A stretch of DNA of 64,000 bases, taken from the NCBI GenBank assembly GCA_002478745.1, contig DLQI01000134.1, positions 1 through 64,000 of the forward strand. The letters run 5' to 3'. Under the pieces are notes generated by a model. That model saw only the letters and a program-made list of their open reading frames with translations, was not told the DNA's origin and did not search any database. The DNA comes from Rhodobacteraceae bacterium UBA7436. Its GTDB lineage: Bacteria; Pseudomonadota; Alphaproteobacteria; Rhodobacterales; Rhodobacteraceae. Numbering within the stretch: the stretch's first letter is position 1; every line of letters begins with the position of its first letter. Of this stretch, positions 25,533-33,492 are shown one piece after another. The position numbers and the translations under genes are program-made.

Positions 25533-26627
25533 ATGGACGTAATGCCAAAATGGGCCGAGGTCGTCCTTGTGCCACTGATCTCACTGCTGTTGGCGGCAAT
25601 CCTATCTGGGTTGGTAATACTTGCCATTGGTGAAGATCCGATTGCGGCATTGAAATTGATGATCGACGGCGCATTGGGCAGTACCTATGGCTGGGGTTAC
25701 ACGCTATATTACGCAACCAACTTTATGTTTACTGGCCTTGCTGTCTCCGTCGCCTTTCACGCCCGGTTGTTCAACATTGGTGGTGAAGGTCAGGCCATGT
25801 TGGGTGGTTTGGGCGTGGCACTTGCCTGCCTGATCATCCCATGGCCCCATTGGTCACTTGGCCTGCTGGGCGCGATTGTGTTGGCAGGTGCGTTTGGTGC
25901 AGTTTGGGCTGCAGTTCCTGCGTATTTGCAAGCAAAACGCGGCAGTCACATCGTTATCACGACCATTATGTTCAACTTTATCGCCGCTGCGGTCCTGAAC
26001 TATATGCTGGTCAACGTGCTGCGTCCCAAAGGTGCAATGGATCCTGCAACCGCACGCTTCCCCGAAGCCGTTCACTTGCCATCCCTGCACGACATCTTGG
26101 CCCCCATCGGCATTAGCTTTTCAAAAGCGGCCCCAGCAAACGTTTCCCTGTTGGTGGCAATAATCGCCTGTGTCTTGGTTTGGTTGCTGATCTGGCGCAC
26201 GAAACTTGGCTATGAAATTCGCGCCTATGGTCACTCTGAAAGTGCTGCAAAATATGCGGGAATTTCCCCTGTTAAGATTACGATGATCGCTATGATCATC
26301 TCTGGTGCACTGGCAGGCATGATGGCGATCAACAACGTTATGGGCGAAGCAGAACGTTTAGTATTGAACGCGACTGAGGGTGCCGGATTTATCGGGATCG
26401 CTGTCGCCTTGATGGGTCGTAGTCATCCTTTGGGCGTTTTTATCGCCGCGATTTTGTTTGGTTTTCTATACCAAGGCGGTGCCGAGTTGGCATTATGGAC
26501 CAGTATTCCGCGCGAATTGATCGTCGTGATCCAAGCGCTGGTTATCTTGTTCACAGGCGCGCTGGACAACATGGTGCGGATGCCATTGGAACGCATATTC
26601 CTGGCTCTGCGTAAGGAGGGCAACTGA
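25533..26627 (+). CDS. ABC transporter permease (nucleoside/purine type) 1
   Basis: This 364-residue inner-membrane permease of the branched-chain/BMP class has about ten hydrophobic helices. It has VSVAFHARLFNIGGEGQAMLGGLG, typical of NupB-like permeases, and IRAYGHSESAAKYAGISPVKITMIAMIISGALAGMMAINNVMGEA. It pairs with the following permease to form the channel. The ATG at 25533 directly follows the ATPase stop; an in-frame GTG at 25518 would overlap that gene. It overlaps the next gene by one base. Confidence 0.9.
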   Translation: MDVMPKWAEVVLVPLISLLLAAILSGLVILAIGEDPIAALKLMIDGALGSTYGWGYTLYYATNFMFTGLAVSVAFHARLFNIGGEGQAMLGGLGVALACLIIPWPHWSLGLLGAIVLAGAFGAVWAAVPAYLQAKRGSHIVITTIMFNFIAAAVLNYMLVNVLRPKGAMDPATARFPEAVHLPSLHDILAPIGISFSKAAPANVSLLVAIIACVLVWLLIWRTKLGYEIRAYGHSESAAKYAGISPVKITMIAMIISGALAGMMAINNVMGEAERLVLNATEGAGFIGIAVALMGRSHPLGVFIAAILFGFLYQGGAELALWTSIPRELIVVIQALVILFTGALDNMVRMPLERIFLALRKEGN

Positions 26628-27607
26628 TGGATTTCTTTACGCTCATCCAAATTCTAGACGCCACTGTACGCTTGGCAATTCCGTTATTGCTGGCCTGTCT
26701 GGCCGGTCTCTTCTCGGAACGCGCTGGTATTTTTGACATCGGCCTTGAAGGCAAGATGTTGGCCGCTGCCTTCTTCTCTGCCGCGATTGCGTCAATGACG
26801 GGCTCCGTTTGGATTGGCCTGCTCGCGGGCATCGCAGCATCGCTGTTTTTAAGCGGTGTTCATGGCCTTGCCTCTATCACTTTTCGTGGCAATCAATTGA
26901 TCTCTGGCGTGGCCATCAACTTCCTTGCCGCTGGCATGACGGTTTTGATTGCGCAGTCTTGGTTCAGCCAAGGCGGGCGCACGCCATCCCTTTCAGGTGC
27001 GGAGCGGTTTAACCCAATCAACTTCCCCGGTGCGCTGACAACTACGAACGAAGTCAAAGCGGCAAGCCCGTTGATGCAGGTTTATTCGGAATTGTTATCT
27101 GGGCATTCACTGCTTGTTTATGTCGCGCTGCTAACAGTCCCAATGACGTGGTGGTTGCTATACCGCACGCGCTTTGGTCTGCGCTTGCGTGCCGTTGGTG
27201 AAAACCCAGCTGCTGTTGATACCGCTGGTGTTTCGGTTGTTGGATTGCGTTATGCCGCTGTTGCTATTTGCGGTATCCTATGTGGCATTGCCGGTGCGTA
27301 CCTATCAACGGCACTACAAGCAGGGTTCGTCAAAGACATGTCCGCTGGTCGTGGTTTCATCGCCCTCGCAGCCCTTATTTTCGCCAAGTGGCGTCCATGG
27401 CAGGCGCTTTATGCCACGTTCCTGTTTGGCCTTTTCCAGGCGCTTGAGCTGCGTCCAGACGTTATTGAAGCAGTCATAGGTATGAAAGTTCAAGGCCAGT
27501 TCTTAGGCGCTTTGCCATACATTATGACCGTTGTCATTTTGGCTGGCTTCGTCGGAAAAGCCATTCCACCACGTGCTGGTGGCGAACCATATGTCAAAGA
27601 GCGTTGA
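26627..27607 (+). CDS. ABC transporter permease (nucleoside/purine type) 2
   Basis: This 326-residue inner-membrane permease has LFSERAGIFDIGLEGKMLAAAFFSA, a family motif, and TRFGLRLRAVGENPAAVDTAGVSVVGLRYAAVAICGILCGIAGAYLS. It is the second permease half of the BMP-type importer, and its start overlaps the first permease stop. It is the last gene of the operon. I see no terminator in the 99 bases before the TSUP gene, so read-through is possible. Confidence 0.9.
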   Translation: MDFFTLIQILDATVRLAIPLLLACLAGLFSERAGIFDIGLEGKMLAAAFFSAAIASMTGSVWIGLLAGIAASLFLSGVHGLASITFRGNQLISGVAINFLAAGMTVLIAQSWFSQGGRTPSLSGAERFNPINFPGALTTTNEVKAASPLMQVYSELLSGHSLLVYVALLTVPMTWWLLYRTRFGLRLRAVGENPAAVDTAGVSVVGLRYAAVAICGILCGIAGAYLSTALQAGFVKDMSAGRGFIALAALIFAKWRPWQALYATFLFGLFQALELRPDVIEAVIGMKVQGQFLGALPYIMTVVILAGFVGKAIPPRAGGEPYVKER

Positions 27608-27706
27608 TCCAGCGATAGGTCCAGTTTGACCCAAGATATCAGCCCTGTTTGAAGCGTATACGCATGGCATCTTGATTTAGGTGCTGTGCGCGGTCTAGGA
27701 GGGTCC

Positions 27707-28618
27707 ATGCAAATATACCTACCCATCGCAGAGATTTCAGTGAATGCCTTCCTATTGTTAGGTTTGGGCGGGATCGTAGGCATCTTGTCGGGCATGTTTG
27801 GTGTCGGTGGTGGCTTTTTAATGACCCCATTGTTGTTCTTTATCGGCATCCCCCCTGCGGTAGCTGTTGCAACAGAAGCCAACCAAATTGTTGCCTCTTC
27901 GTTTTCCGGCGTGCTGGCCCATTTCAAGCGAAAAACCGTCGATCTCAGGATGGGCACCGTTCTTCTCATTGGGGGACTGGTTGGGGCGGCACTTGGCGTC
28001 GTGGTGTTCAACTATCTAAAGGCGCAGGGCCAAGTCGATCTGCTTGTCAAACTTTGTTACGTTATTTTCCTCGGTGTTATCGGCGGCTTGATGTTTATCG
28101 AGTCCCTTAACGCTATCCGCAAAACCTCAAAGGGTGCTACGCCCAAGCGTAAGAAGCACAACTGGATACATGGCCTACCGTTCAAAATGCGGTTTCGGGT
28201 ATCTGGACTTTATATCTCTGTGATCCCACCGCTGATCGTTGGTGTTCTTGTTGGTATTCTTGCTGCCATCATGGGTGTTGGTGGCGGTTTCATCATGGTC
28301 CCTGCGATGATTTATTTGCTGGGGATGCCCACTAAGGTGGTTGTGGGGACATCCTTGTTCCAAATCATTTTTGTGACCGCCTTCACAACTATGTTGCACG
28401 CGACAACAAACTTTACCGTCGACATTGTACTGGCAGTCCTTCTGCTTGTTGGTGGTGTGTTTGGCGCGCAAATCGGCACCCGTATCGGCGTCAAGATGAA
28501 GGCCGAACAGTTACGTATTCTTCTGGCGATCATGGTTTTAGCCGTCTGTGGCAAGCTAGCGTTCGATCTATTGGTCATGCCATCCGATGTCTTCTCAATT
28601 GCCGCAGGAGGCCACTGA
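27707..28618 (+). CDS. TSUP (TauE/SafE) family anion exporter
   Basis: This 303-residue inner-membrane protein has about eight helices and two family motifs: GGIVGILSGMFGVGGGFLMTPLLFFIGIPPAVAVATEANQIVASS and a repeat-like LAAIMGVGGGFIMVPAMIYLLGMPTKVVVGTSLFQIIF. TSUP proteins move sulfite, sulfonates or related anions. The ATG at 27707 has AGGAGGG at good spacing. It is directly followed by the TIGR02186-like gene, whose occurrence with TSUP transporters is recurrent. The substrate is not determined. Confidence 0.85.
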   Translation: MQIYLPIAEISVNAFLLLGLGGIVGILSGMFGVGGGFLMTPLLFFIGIPPAVAVATEANQIVASSFSGVLAHFKRKTVDLRMGTVLLIGGLVGAALGVVVFNYLKAQGQVDLLVKLCYVIFLGVIGGLMFIESLNAIRKTSKGATPKRKKHNWIHGLPFKMRFRVSGLYISVIPPLIVGVLVGILAAIMGVGGGFIMVPAMIYLLGMPTKVVVGTSLFQIIFVTAFTTMLHATTNFTVDIVLAVLLLVGGVFGAQIGTRIGVKMKAEQLRILLAIMVLAVCGKLAFDLLVMPSDVFSIAAGGH

Positions 28619-28619
28619 T

Positions 28620-29375
28620 ATGTTACGCTATATCATCGCCTTCATCATGCTTACATTGCCTGCAATGGCTGAAGAAGTCGTATTGGGGCTAAGCAAAGAT
28701 GAGGTGGCAATCACCACGTCCTTTGACGGCTCCGATGTATTGATTTTTGGCGCGGTGAAACGCGAGGCTCCGATCCCTGAGGGCGATCCACTTGAGGTTA
28801 TCATCACTGTATCTGGCCCTTCAGAGGCTGTGACAGTGCGCCGTAAGGAAAAGCGGTTTGGGATTTGGGTCAATGTCGACGCTGTTGAAATTGACGAAGC
28901 GCCCAGCTTTTACGCCGTGGCCACGAGTGCGCCTCTGCGTGATGTGCTGAACGATGTTGAAGACCTGCGTTACAAAATCTCTGTCCCGCGTGCGATCCGC
29001 TCTGTGGGTGCACCCATGGCCGTTCAAGACGCAGGTGCCTTCACCCAAGCGATCATTCGCATTCGCACCAAATCAGACGCATATCAATTGTTGGAAAATG
29101 GGGTGTCTGTGGATGCTCAGACCCTTTTCCAAACCTCGATTCAGCTGCCTGCCGCATTGACAGAGGGTGATTACAAAACGCGTATTTTCCTCACCCGTAG
29201 CGGCAAGGTCATTTCGGATTATGAGACATCAATTGATGTTAAAAAAATTGGTTTGGAACGCTGGCTGTTCACGATGTCTCGCGAAAATTCATTGCTGTAT
29301 GGCTTGATGTCATTGGCGATTGCGATTGCTGCAGGGTGGGGTGCCTCCGCAATCTTTCGGGTTTTCCGCCTTTAA
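28620..29375 (+). CDS. TIGR02186-like periplasmic/membrane protein linked to TSUP exporter
   Basis: This 251-residue protein has a signal sequence (MLRYIIAFIMLTLPAMA), a beta-rich extracytoplasmic domain starting EEVVLGLSKDEVAITTSFDGSDVLIFGAVKRE, and a C-terminal membrane anchor (LYGLMSLAIAIAAGWGASAIFRVFRL). It matches the TIGR02186 protein group, which is found next to TauE/SafE transporters and has no known biochemical role. The start lies 1 base after the TSUP stop and has a GGAGG. Its stop overlaps the convergent SDR gene by 4 bases. Confidence 0.8.
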   Translation: MLRYIIAFIMLTLPAMAEEVVLGLSKDEVAITTSFDGSDVLIFGAVKREAPIPEGDPLEVIITVSGPSEAVTVRRKEKRFGIWVNVDAVEIDEAPSFYAVATSAPLRDVLNDVEDLRYKISVPRAIRSVGAPMAVQDAGAFTQAIIRIRTKSDAYQLLENGVSVDAQTLFQTSIQLPAALTEGDYKTRIFLTRSGKVISDYETSIDVKKIGLERWLFTMSRENSLLYGLMSLAIAIAAGWGASAIFRVFRL

Positions 29376-30085
29376 CCGCGGCCTATAAATGGCATCTTGG
29401 TTGCCATCACTGTCATGTTCTGAACATTCGCGCTCAACGGCAAGCCAGCCATATGGAACACCGCATCCGCGGCGTGGCCAACATCCATGGTTTCCATATC
29501 GGGTTGATTGGCTTTGAGGTCTGCAACAATCGCGCTTTCAGCATTCCCGATGTCGATCTGCCCACATGCTATGTCAAAATGGCGGCCATCCAACGACAGT
29601 GTTTTTGTCATACCCGTAATCGCGTGTTTCGTTGTCGTATAACAAATTGAGTTGGACCGCGGGGCATATGCGGACAACGATCCATTGTTGATAATCCGTC
29701 CGCCTTGCGGTGATTGTCGACGCATATGCCCAAAGGCCAGTTGGGCTGCGATAAACATCCCATTCAGGTTCACGTTCATCACTTCGGTCCATGACTCCAG
29801 CGACACTTCGTCGATGGGGCCGGAGGGACCAAACATTCCTGCGTTGTTGAATAGGGCATCTAGTCTGCCAGACCGCTCGACAAATGCGCCAAATTTCGCC
29901 TTCATCGCTACCACATCTGTCACGTCGCATGGCAAGGCATGGGCATGCTCAAATTTGGACGCAATTTCATCCAGCAATTTAGCACGTCGCGCAATCAATC
30001 CTACGCGCCACCCAGCGTTTAAGAACACCTCAGCTGTTGCGTGACCAATGCCAGAACTGGCCCCTGTGATAATGATCGACTTCAT
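29372..30085 (-). CDS. Short-chain dehydrogenase/reductase (SDR)
   Basis: This 237-residue classical SDR has the NAD(P)-binding GASSGIGHATA (residues 8-18), the NNAGMFG motif, catalytic Ser in INNGSLSAYAP and the YTTTK active-site pair (Tyr and Lys in SICYTTTKHAITGM). The Arg after the first strands (LIARRAKLLDE) favours NADPH. The substrate is unknown. Its start overlaps the stop of the RecD-like helicase gene by 4 bases, so the two are probably one transcript, although a functional link is not obvious. Confidence 0.88.
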   Translation of the reverse strand: MKSIIITGASSGIGHATAEVFLNAGWRVGLIARRAKLLDEIASKFEHAHALPCDVTDVVAMKAKFGAFVERSGRLDALFNNAGMFGPSGPIDEVSLESWTEVMNVNLNGMFIAAQLAFGHMRRQSPQGGRIINNGSLSAYAPRSNSICYTTTKHAITGMTKTLSLDGRHFDIACGQIDIGNAESAIVADLKANQPDMETMDVGHAADAVFHMAGLPLSANVQNMTVMATKMPFIGRG

Positions 30086-31635
30086 AGAAACCCATCCTCT
30101 TCAACTTGCGGCGCCAATGTCAAAGTCGGTGCAGCGATCGCCTTTAAATCATCTACGCGCAAAGGCTCTGTCGGTTTTGACAACCGATTGCGCACGACCC
30201 AGATGAGACGTTCTTGGGCCCGCGTGATCGCAACGTATGCAAGGCGTTTCCAAAGCGGTTGTCCCGCCTCGATCCGGTTCATACGTGCCGCTACGAATAG
30301 GTCAGGTGCAAAGACCTGAACCGTGTCCCATTGGCTGCCCTGTGCCTTGTGAATGGTTACTGCAGAACCGTGCAGGAACGTTGCCCCCATACGTGCCGCA
30401 AACGGAATGAATGGTTCTTCTTCATCCGGCTTTTCGATCTTAACAATTGATGCCGCACTGATTTGTGGATCTTCAGCACCCATGACATGGAGCCGTGAAA
30501 AACCCGGTTTGCGCCCCTCACCCAAGTACACAACTTGCGCACCTTTGATCAGGCCACGGGCCTCAAGGTCCAAACGTTTCTTGCGGTGCTTAAGCGGCAA
30601 CTCGATGCCGTCACAGATCAGCGGCTCACCCGCGATCAAGGCATCCTCGGGGGCACCGTAAACATTACGAAACGCGTTCAGAAGGCGAATGCGGGTGGCG
30701 TTGCGCCAGACCAAAACAGGACTGCGTGCCATCAGGTCAACTTCAACGCGCTGCCCCCAAACGACGCGCTCATCCTTTTTGGAAACCTCTTCGATCATCT
30801 GTTCAAAATGGTGAAACTCTAGGGCGGGATCGGCCAAAGCATGTGCCAAATCAAGGATCGGGTTATCGGCCGTTTGACGGTGAACACGCGCTAGATTCAT
30901 GACCTGCGGGGCTGGCAGTTTTTCAAACACCATCGCGCCAGACTGATTGACCGGAGCAAGCTGTGCAGGGTCACCAAACAAGATCAAAGTTGGAAATATC
31001 TCTTTGAGGTCATTGAACTGGCGGTCATCTAACATCGAACTTTCGTCGATGAAGCCAATATCAAGCGGTTCCTCGCGGCGCTTCCAACCCGTGATAAAAT
31101 CAGAACCACGCAACCCTGCCGCGGCCAAAGCACCCGGAATAGATTTGTTGTTCAGATAGAATGCAGCCGCACGATCCAATGCAACATCAGTGATTTCCAA
31201 TCCCTCACTGATATCAGGGCGTTCGCCATTGCCAGCCAACCAATCCGCGATCCGTTCGTATTCAGGATCATACACTGGCGTGTAAAGGATACGGTGAATG
31301 GTCGTCGCGGGCACACCACGAAGGCGCAGAACAGATGCCGCCTTGTTAGTGGGGGCCAATATCGCAAGTGTGCGCTTGCTTTTACTTTTCTTGGACTCAA
31401 AATCACCAGAAACAATTTGGACTCCAGCAGCTTCAAGCGCCTTATAAAGCTCTGCCAACAAAAGCGTTTTACCCGAACCAGCTTTTCCTGTGATTGCCAT
31501 AACTGAAGATGCATCGCCCTGCGGTGGCATGAGCAAATTATCATCAAGGTTCACGCCAGCGCCACGCAGCATTTCGGTAACGCTGTCAAATGCGCTGGCT
31601 TGATCGTCGGAGAGGGTAAGTTCGGTGGATGTCAT
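30082..31635 (-). CDS. RecD-like superfamily 1 DNA helicase
   Basis: This 517-residue ATPase has Walker A ITGKAGSGKT (residues 48-57), motif Ia ILAPTNKAASVLR, the TTIHRIL block, Walker B FIDESSMLDD, GDPAQLAPV (motif III) and motif VI VAITRAQERL. The layout fits RecD2/exonuclease V alpha-type helicases, without RecB or RecC nearby. It has an AAA_30/UvrD_C_2 type C-terminus with GSAVTIHKAQGSQWDTV. Helicase activity in DNA repair is the likely role. It lies downstream of luxI on the same strand and overlaps the SDR start. Confidence 0.9.
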   Translation of the reverse strand: MTSTELTLSDDQASAFDSVTEMLRGAGVNLDDNLLMPPQGDASSVMAITGKAGSGKTLLLAELYKALEAAGVQIVSGDFESKKSKSKRTLAILAPTNKAASVLRLRGVPATTIHRILYTPVYDPEYERIADWLAGNGERPDISEGLEITDVALDRAAAFYLNNKSIPGALAAAGLRGSDFITGWKRREEPLDIGFIDESSMLDDRQFNDLKEIFPTLILFGDPAQLAPVNQSGAMVFEKLPAPQVMNLARVHRQTADNPILDLAHALADPALEFHHFEQMIEEVSKKDERVVWGQRVEVDLMARSPVLVWRNATRIRLLNAFRNVYGAPEDALIAGEPLICDGIELPLKHRKKRLDLEARGLIKGAQVVYLGEGRKPGFSRLHVMGAEDPQISAASIVKIEKPDEEEPFIPFAARMGATFLHGSAVTIHKAQGSQWDTVQVFAPDLFVAARMNRIEAGQPLWKRLAYVAITRAQERLIWVVRNRLSKPTEPLRVDDLKAIAAPTLTLAPQVEEDGFL

Positions 31636-31667
31636 AGCGCGACACTATAGAGCGCGCCCAGAGGGTG

Positions 31668-32306
31668 CTAGCCCACCTTTGCTAGTTCTGCGCACTGTTT
31701 TGACCCAAAAGCACGATCAAACCAAAGCCGTGAAATTTCCGGAGAAAGACCCGCCTTTTGCGCCACGAGTGCTTTGGCTTCTGGCGCAAAATGCCAAAGC
31801 CCAACACTGATTTGTGTGCGTCCCTCGCCCTCTTGACCTAATACCTCTGGGGATGATCCAATTCGGCGATATATCCGCACCATACGTGCGTCAAATACGC
31901 CAACGAAGTGTTCAACGCCGAACCCTTCCATATTTTCTCCACCTGCAAGCATCAGCGCTGCGGCAACTTTTGGATTTGCGCCCCGAGATAAGCAAAAGCG
32001 CGTGCATTCCCAGATCGTTGGACTGGAAATTGAATCGCCCCCCAAAAGGTGTGGGAAATGATCGTTTACCATAACCCGTCCCACAGTTGGCAAGAAGCGC
32101 ATCGATCCCCCGTGCGTGCCATCCGCATTTTCCCAAATGACATAAAGTGGATTTAGGTCGTCGTATTCGTCACGTTCAAAACCTTGGGCATCCACGCTCA
32201 CCTCCCAATTGAGGCGTACCTTAAATTGATCAGCACGGTCCCGAAACATTTCCGCCGCCAGTCTTTCATGTGCCTTCAGTTGGTCCCCATAGATGTAACG
32301 CAACAT
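31668..32306 (-). CDS. Acyl-homoserine-lactone synthase (LuxI family)
   Basis: This 212-residue enzyme makes N-acyl-homoserine lactone signals from S-adenosylmethionine and acyl-ACP. Family residues are in LNWEVSVDAQGFERDEYDDLNPLYVIWENADGTHGGSMRFLPT (with the Asp-Arg-type pairs of the RxxxFxxxL-D-Y core) and SSPTIWECTRFCLSRG. It begins MLRYIYGDQL and has AAGGAGAAG upstream. It follows luxR by 102 bases on the same strand, the usual pairing. The acyl chain cannot be predicted from sequence. Confidence 0.92.
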   Translation of the reverse strand: MLRYIYGDQLKAHERLAAEMFRDRADQFKVRLNWEVSVDAQGFERDEYDDLNPLYVIWENADGTHGGSMRFLPTVGRVMVNDHFPHLLGGDSISSPTIWECTRFCLSRGANPKVAAALMLAGGENMEGFGVEHFVGVFDARMVRIYRRIGSSPEVLGQEGEGRTQISVGLWHFAPEAKALVAQKAGLSPEISRLWFDRAFGSKQCAELAKVG

Positions 32307-32408
32307 ATCACTTCTCCTTGTCCGTTTAATAAACTGAACAAAGGACTAACTTTTGGAGCGTTAATTTCCATTCATCTGGGCGTACGCAGTTCACGTGCCT
32401 ACGCAACA

Positions 32409-33128
32409 TCATACCACAATCAAGCCACGACTAATTGCGCGTGCAACAGCATGTGTGGTGTTCATCGCCCCCAATTTGAAACGCGCACTTTCTACGTAAA
32501 CCCGTACCGTATGCTCCGAAATTGTGAGGGTTTGGGCCACTTGCGCTCGGTTGTAACCCATCGCCAATAGCGTCACAGCATCAATTTCGCGCGGGGAAAG
32601 CGCCTGCGCATGTTCTGGGGTTCTATCTGGCTCTAGATCCAAAGCTTTGTGGTTGAAAGCATGAGCAATCAGCAACATGCTTCGCGTATGCTCTTCGGTA
32701 AACGCCGCCCAGTCCGCGTCATTGCCAGAGTGGCTAACCGTGAATAATGCAAACTGGCCGTTTGGCCCTCGTATCGGAACAGAAAATCCTTGGTTCCCAA
32801 CGCCGTATGCAATCGCTTCTTTTTGAAAGGCTCGAGACGCCTTGCTAGACCAATCTAATCGCTTCCAATCGACAGGGTGAAAGCGTTGATAGCAACCCGC
32901 AATCACGGGATCTACCCGCAAGTAATTTTGGTCCAGATATCGCTGAACCCATTCTGGGGGGTAGGTCCCGCATCCGTATTGATCGCCGACACTGTCGACC
33001 CAATGATACACCATGTGATCGACGTTCATTTCATTGCGCAGTGCCTCTATCGCGATCTGAAGTCCCGCAAGCCCTTCAGCTTGCTCCAGCTCCTCCAAGA
33101 TATGTTCCAAGGCCGTGGTCGCGGTCAT
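32409..33128 (-). CDS. LuxR-family quorum-sensing regulator
   Basis: This 239-residue regulator has an N-terminal autoinducer-binding domain with the conserved PPEWVQRYLDQNYLRVDPVI, VDWKRLDW and GVGNQGFSVPIRGPNGQ residues, and a C-terminal GerE helix-turn-helix (ALSPREIDAVTLLAMGYNRAQVAQTLTISEHTVRVYVESARFKLGAMNTTHAV). It should bind the lactone made by the adjacent LuxI product. Its first 53 bases lie inside the end of a small upstream ORF in another frame, so expression of the two may be coupled. I could not find a convincing lux box before luxI. Confidence 0.92.
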   Translation of the reverse strand: MTATTALEHILEELEQAEGLAGLQIAIEALRNEMNVDHMVYHWVDSVGDQYGCGTYPPEWVQRYLDQNYLRVDPVIAGCYQRFHPVDWKRLDWSSKASRAFQKEAIAYGVGNQGFSVPIRGPNGQFALFTVSHSGNDADWAAFTEEHTRSMLLIAHAFNHKALDLEPDRTPEHAQALSPREIDAVTLLAMGYNRAQVAQTLTISEHTVRVYVESARFKLGAMNTTHAVARAISRGLIVV

Positions 33129-33282
33129 GTGTGCGCCTATATTGTTTTTCCCTTAGCGCTGCTATTTCGGCCATGGCGACAATCGAGGTGTCATCAAGTT
33201 GTTCTGCAAGAATCAAAAGTTCATTTGCACGCGCAAATGTTTTGAGGTCTGTGAGTACGTCCAAAATCCAGTCACTTCTCAT
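33076..33282 (-). CDS. Small helical protein overlapping the luxR start
   Basis: This 68-residue ORF reads MRSDWILDVLTDLKTFARANELLILAEQLDDTSIVAMAEIAALREKQ and then a Gly-rich tail. The N-terminal 45 residues look like two amphipathic helices, which is not the pattern of a chance ORF. Its 3' end overlaps luxR by 53 bases in a different frame. From memory, small proteins of this kind precede luxR in other Roseobacter-group genomes, but I cannot confirm that here. A GAGG-like site lies upstream. Its function is unknown; anti-activator or coupling roles are speculative. Confidence 0.65.
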   Translation of the reverse strand: MRSDWILDVLTDLKTFARANELLILAEQLDDTSIVAMAEIAALREKQYRRTHDRDHGLGTYLGGAGAS

Positions 33283-33303
33283 TTAAGCTACACCTCTAGT
33301 TGG

Positions 33304-33318
33304 TTAATGAATGATTAA
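33304..33318. promoter_or_regulatory. CtrA-type box TTAA-N7-TTAA before the quorum-sensing genes
   Basis: TTAA at 33304-33307 and 33315-33318, exactly seven bases apart, lies 22 bases upstream of the start codon of the small ORF that leads into luxR. CtrA control of lux genes and lux control of CtrA are known in other Rhodobacteraceae. Confidence 0.5.
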
Positions 33319-33364
33319 ATCAAACCTATCACGGCCACCTTTCCCGCAAAATTCGCGCATTTCC

Positions 33365-33384
33365 CCTCCCCCAAAATGGGGAGG
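33365..33384. other. GC-rich inverted repeat upstream of the luxR operon
   Basis: CCTCCCC (33365-33371) and GGGGAGG (33378-33384) form a 7-bp stem with a 6-base loop. It lies between the ccr terminator and the CtrA-type box and could be an operator or part of a 5' leader. Confidence 0.4.
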
Positions 33385-33429
33385 TGCCCAAATATAAGCC
33401 TTTGAATCGGCTCAAACCGGTGTCTAGAA

Positions 33430-33470
33430 ATACAAACGCCCACGATCCGCTTTGATTCGTGGGCGTCTTT
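33430..33470 (-). terminator. Terminator after ccr
   Basis: ACGCCCACGA (33436-33445) pairs perfectly with TCGTGGGCGT (33457-33466). On the minus strand it follows the ccr stop by about 25 bases and ends in a T-rich stretch. Confidence 0.8.
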
Positions 33471-33492
33471 CATTTTCACTAACAAGCTGCGT

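Noticed and set aside
32307..32408. Lux box between luxR and luxI
   Set aside because: The region has short symmetric bits such as GCGTACGC, but no 18-20 bp dyad with conserved outer pairs in the right position.
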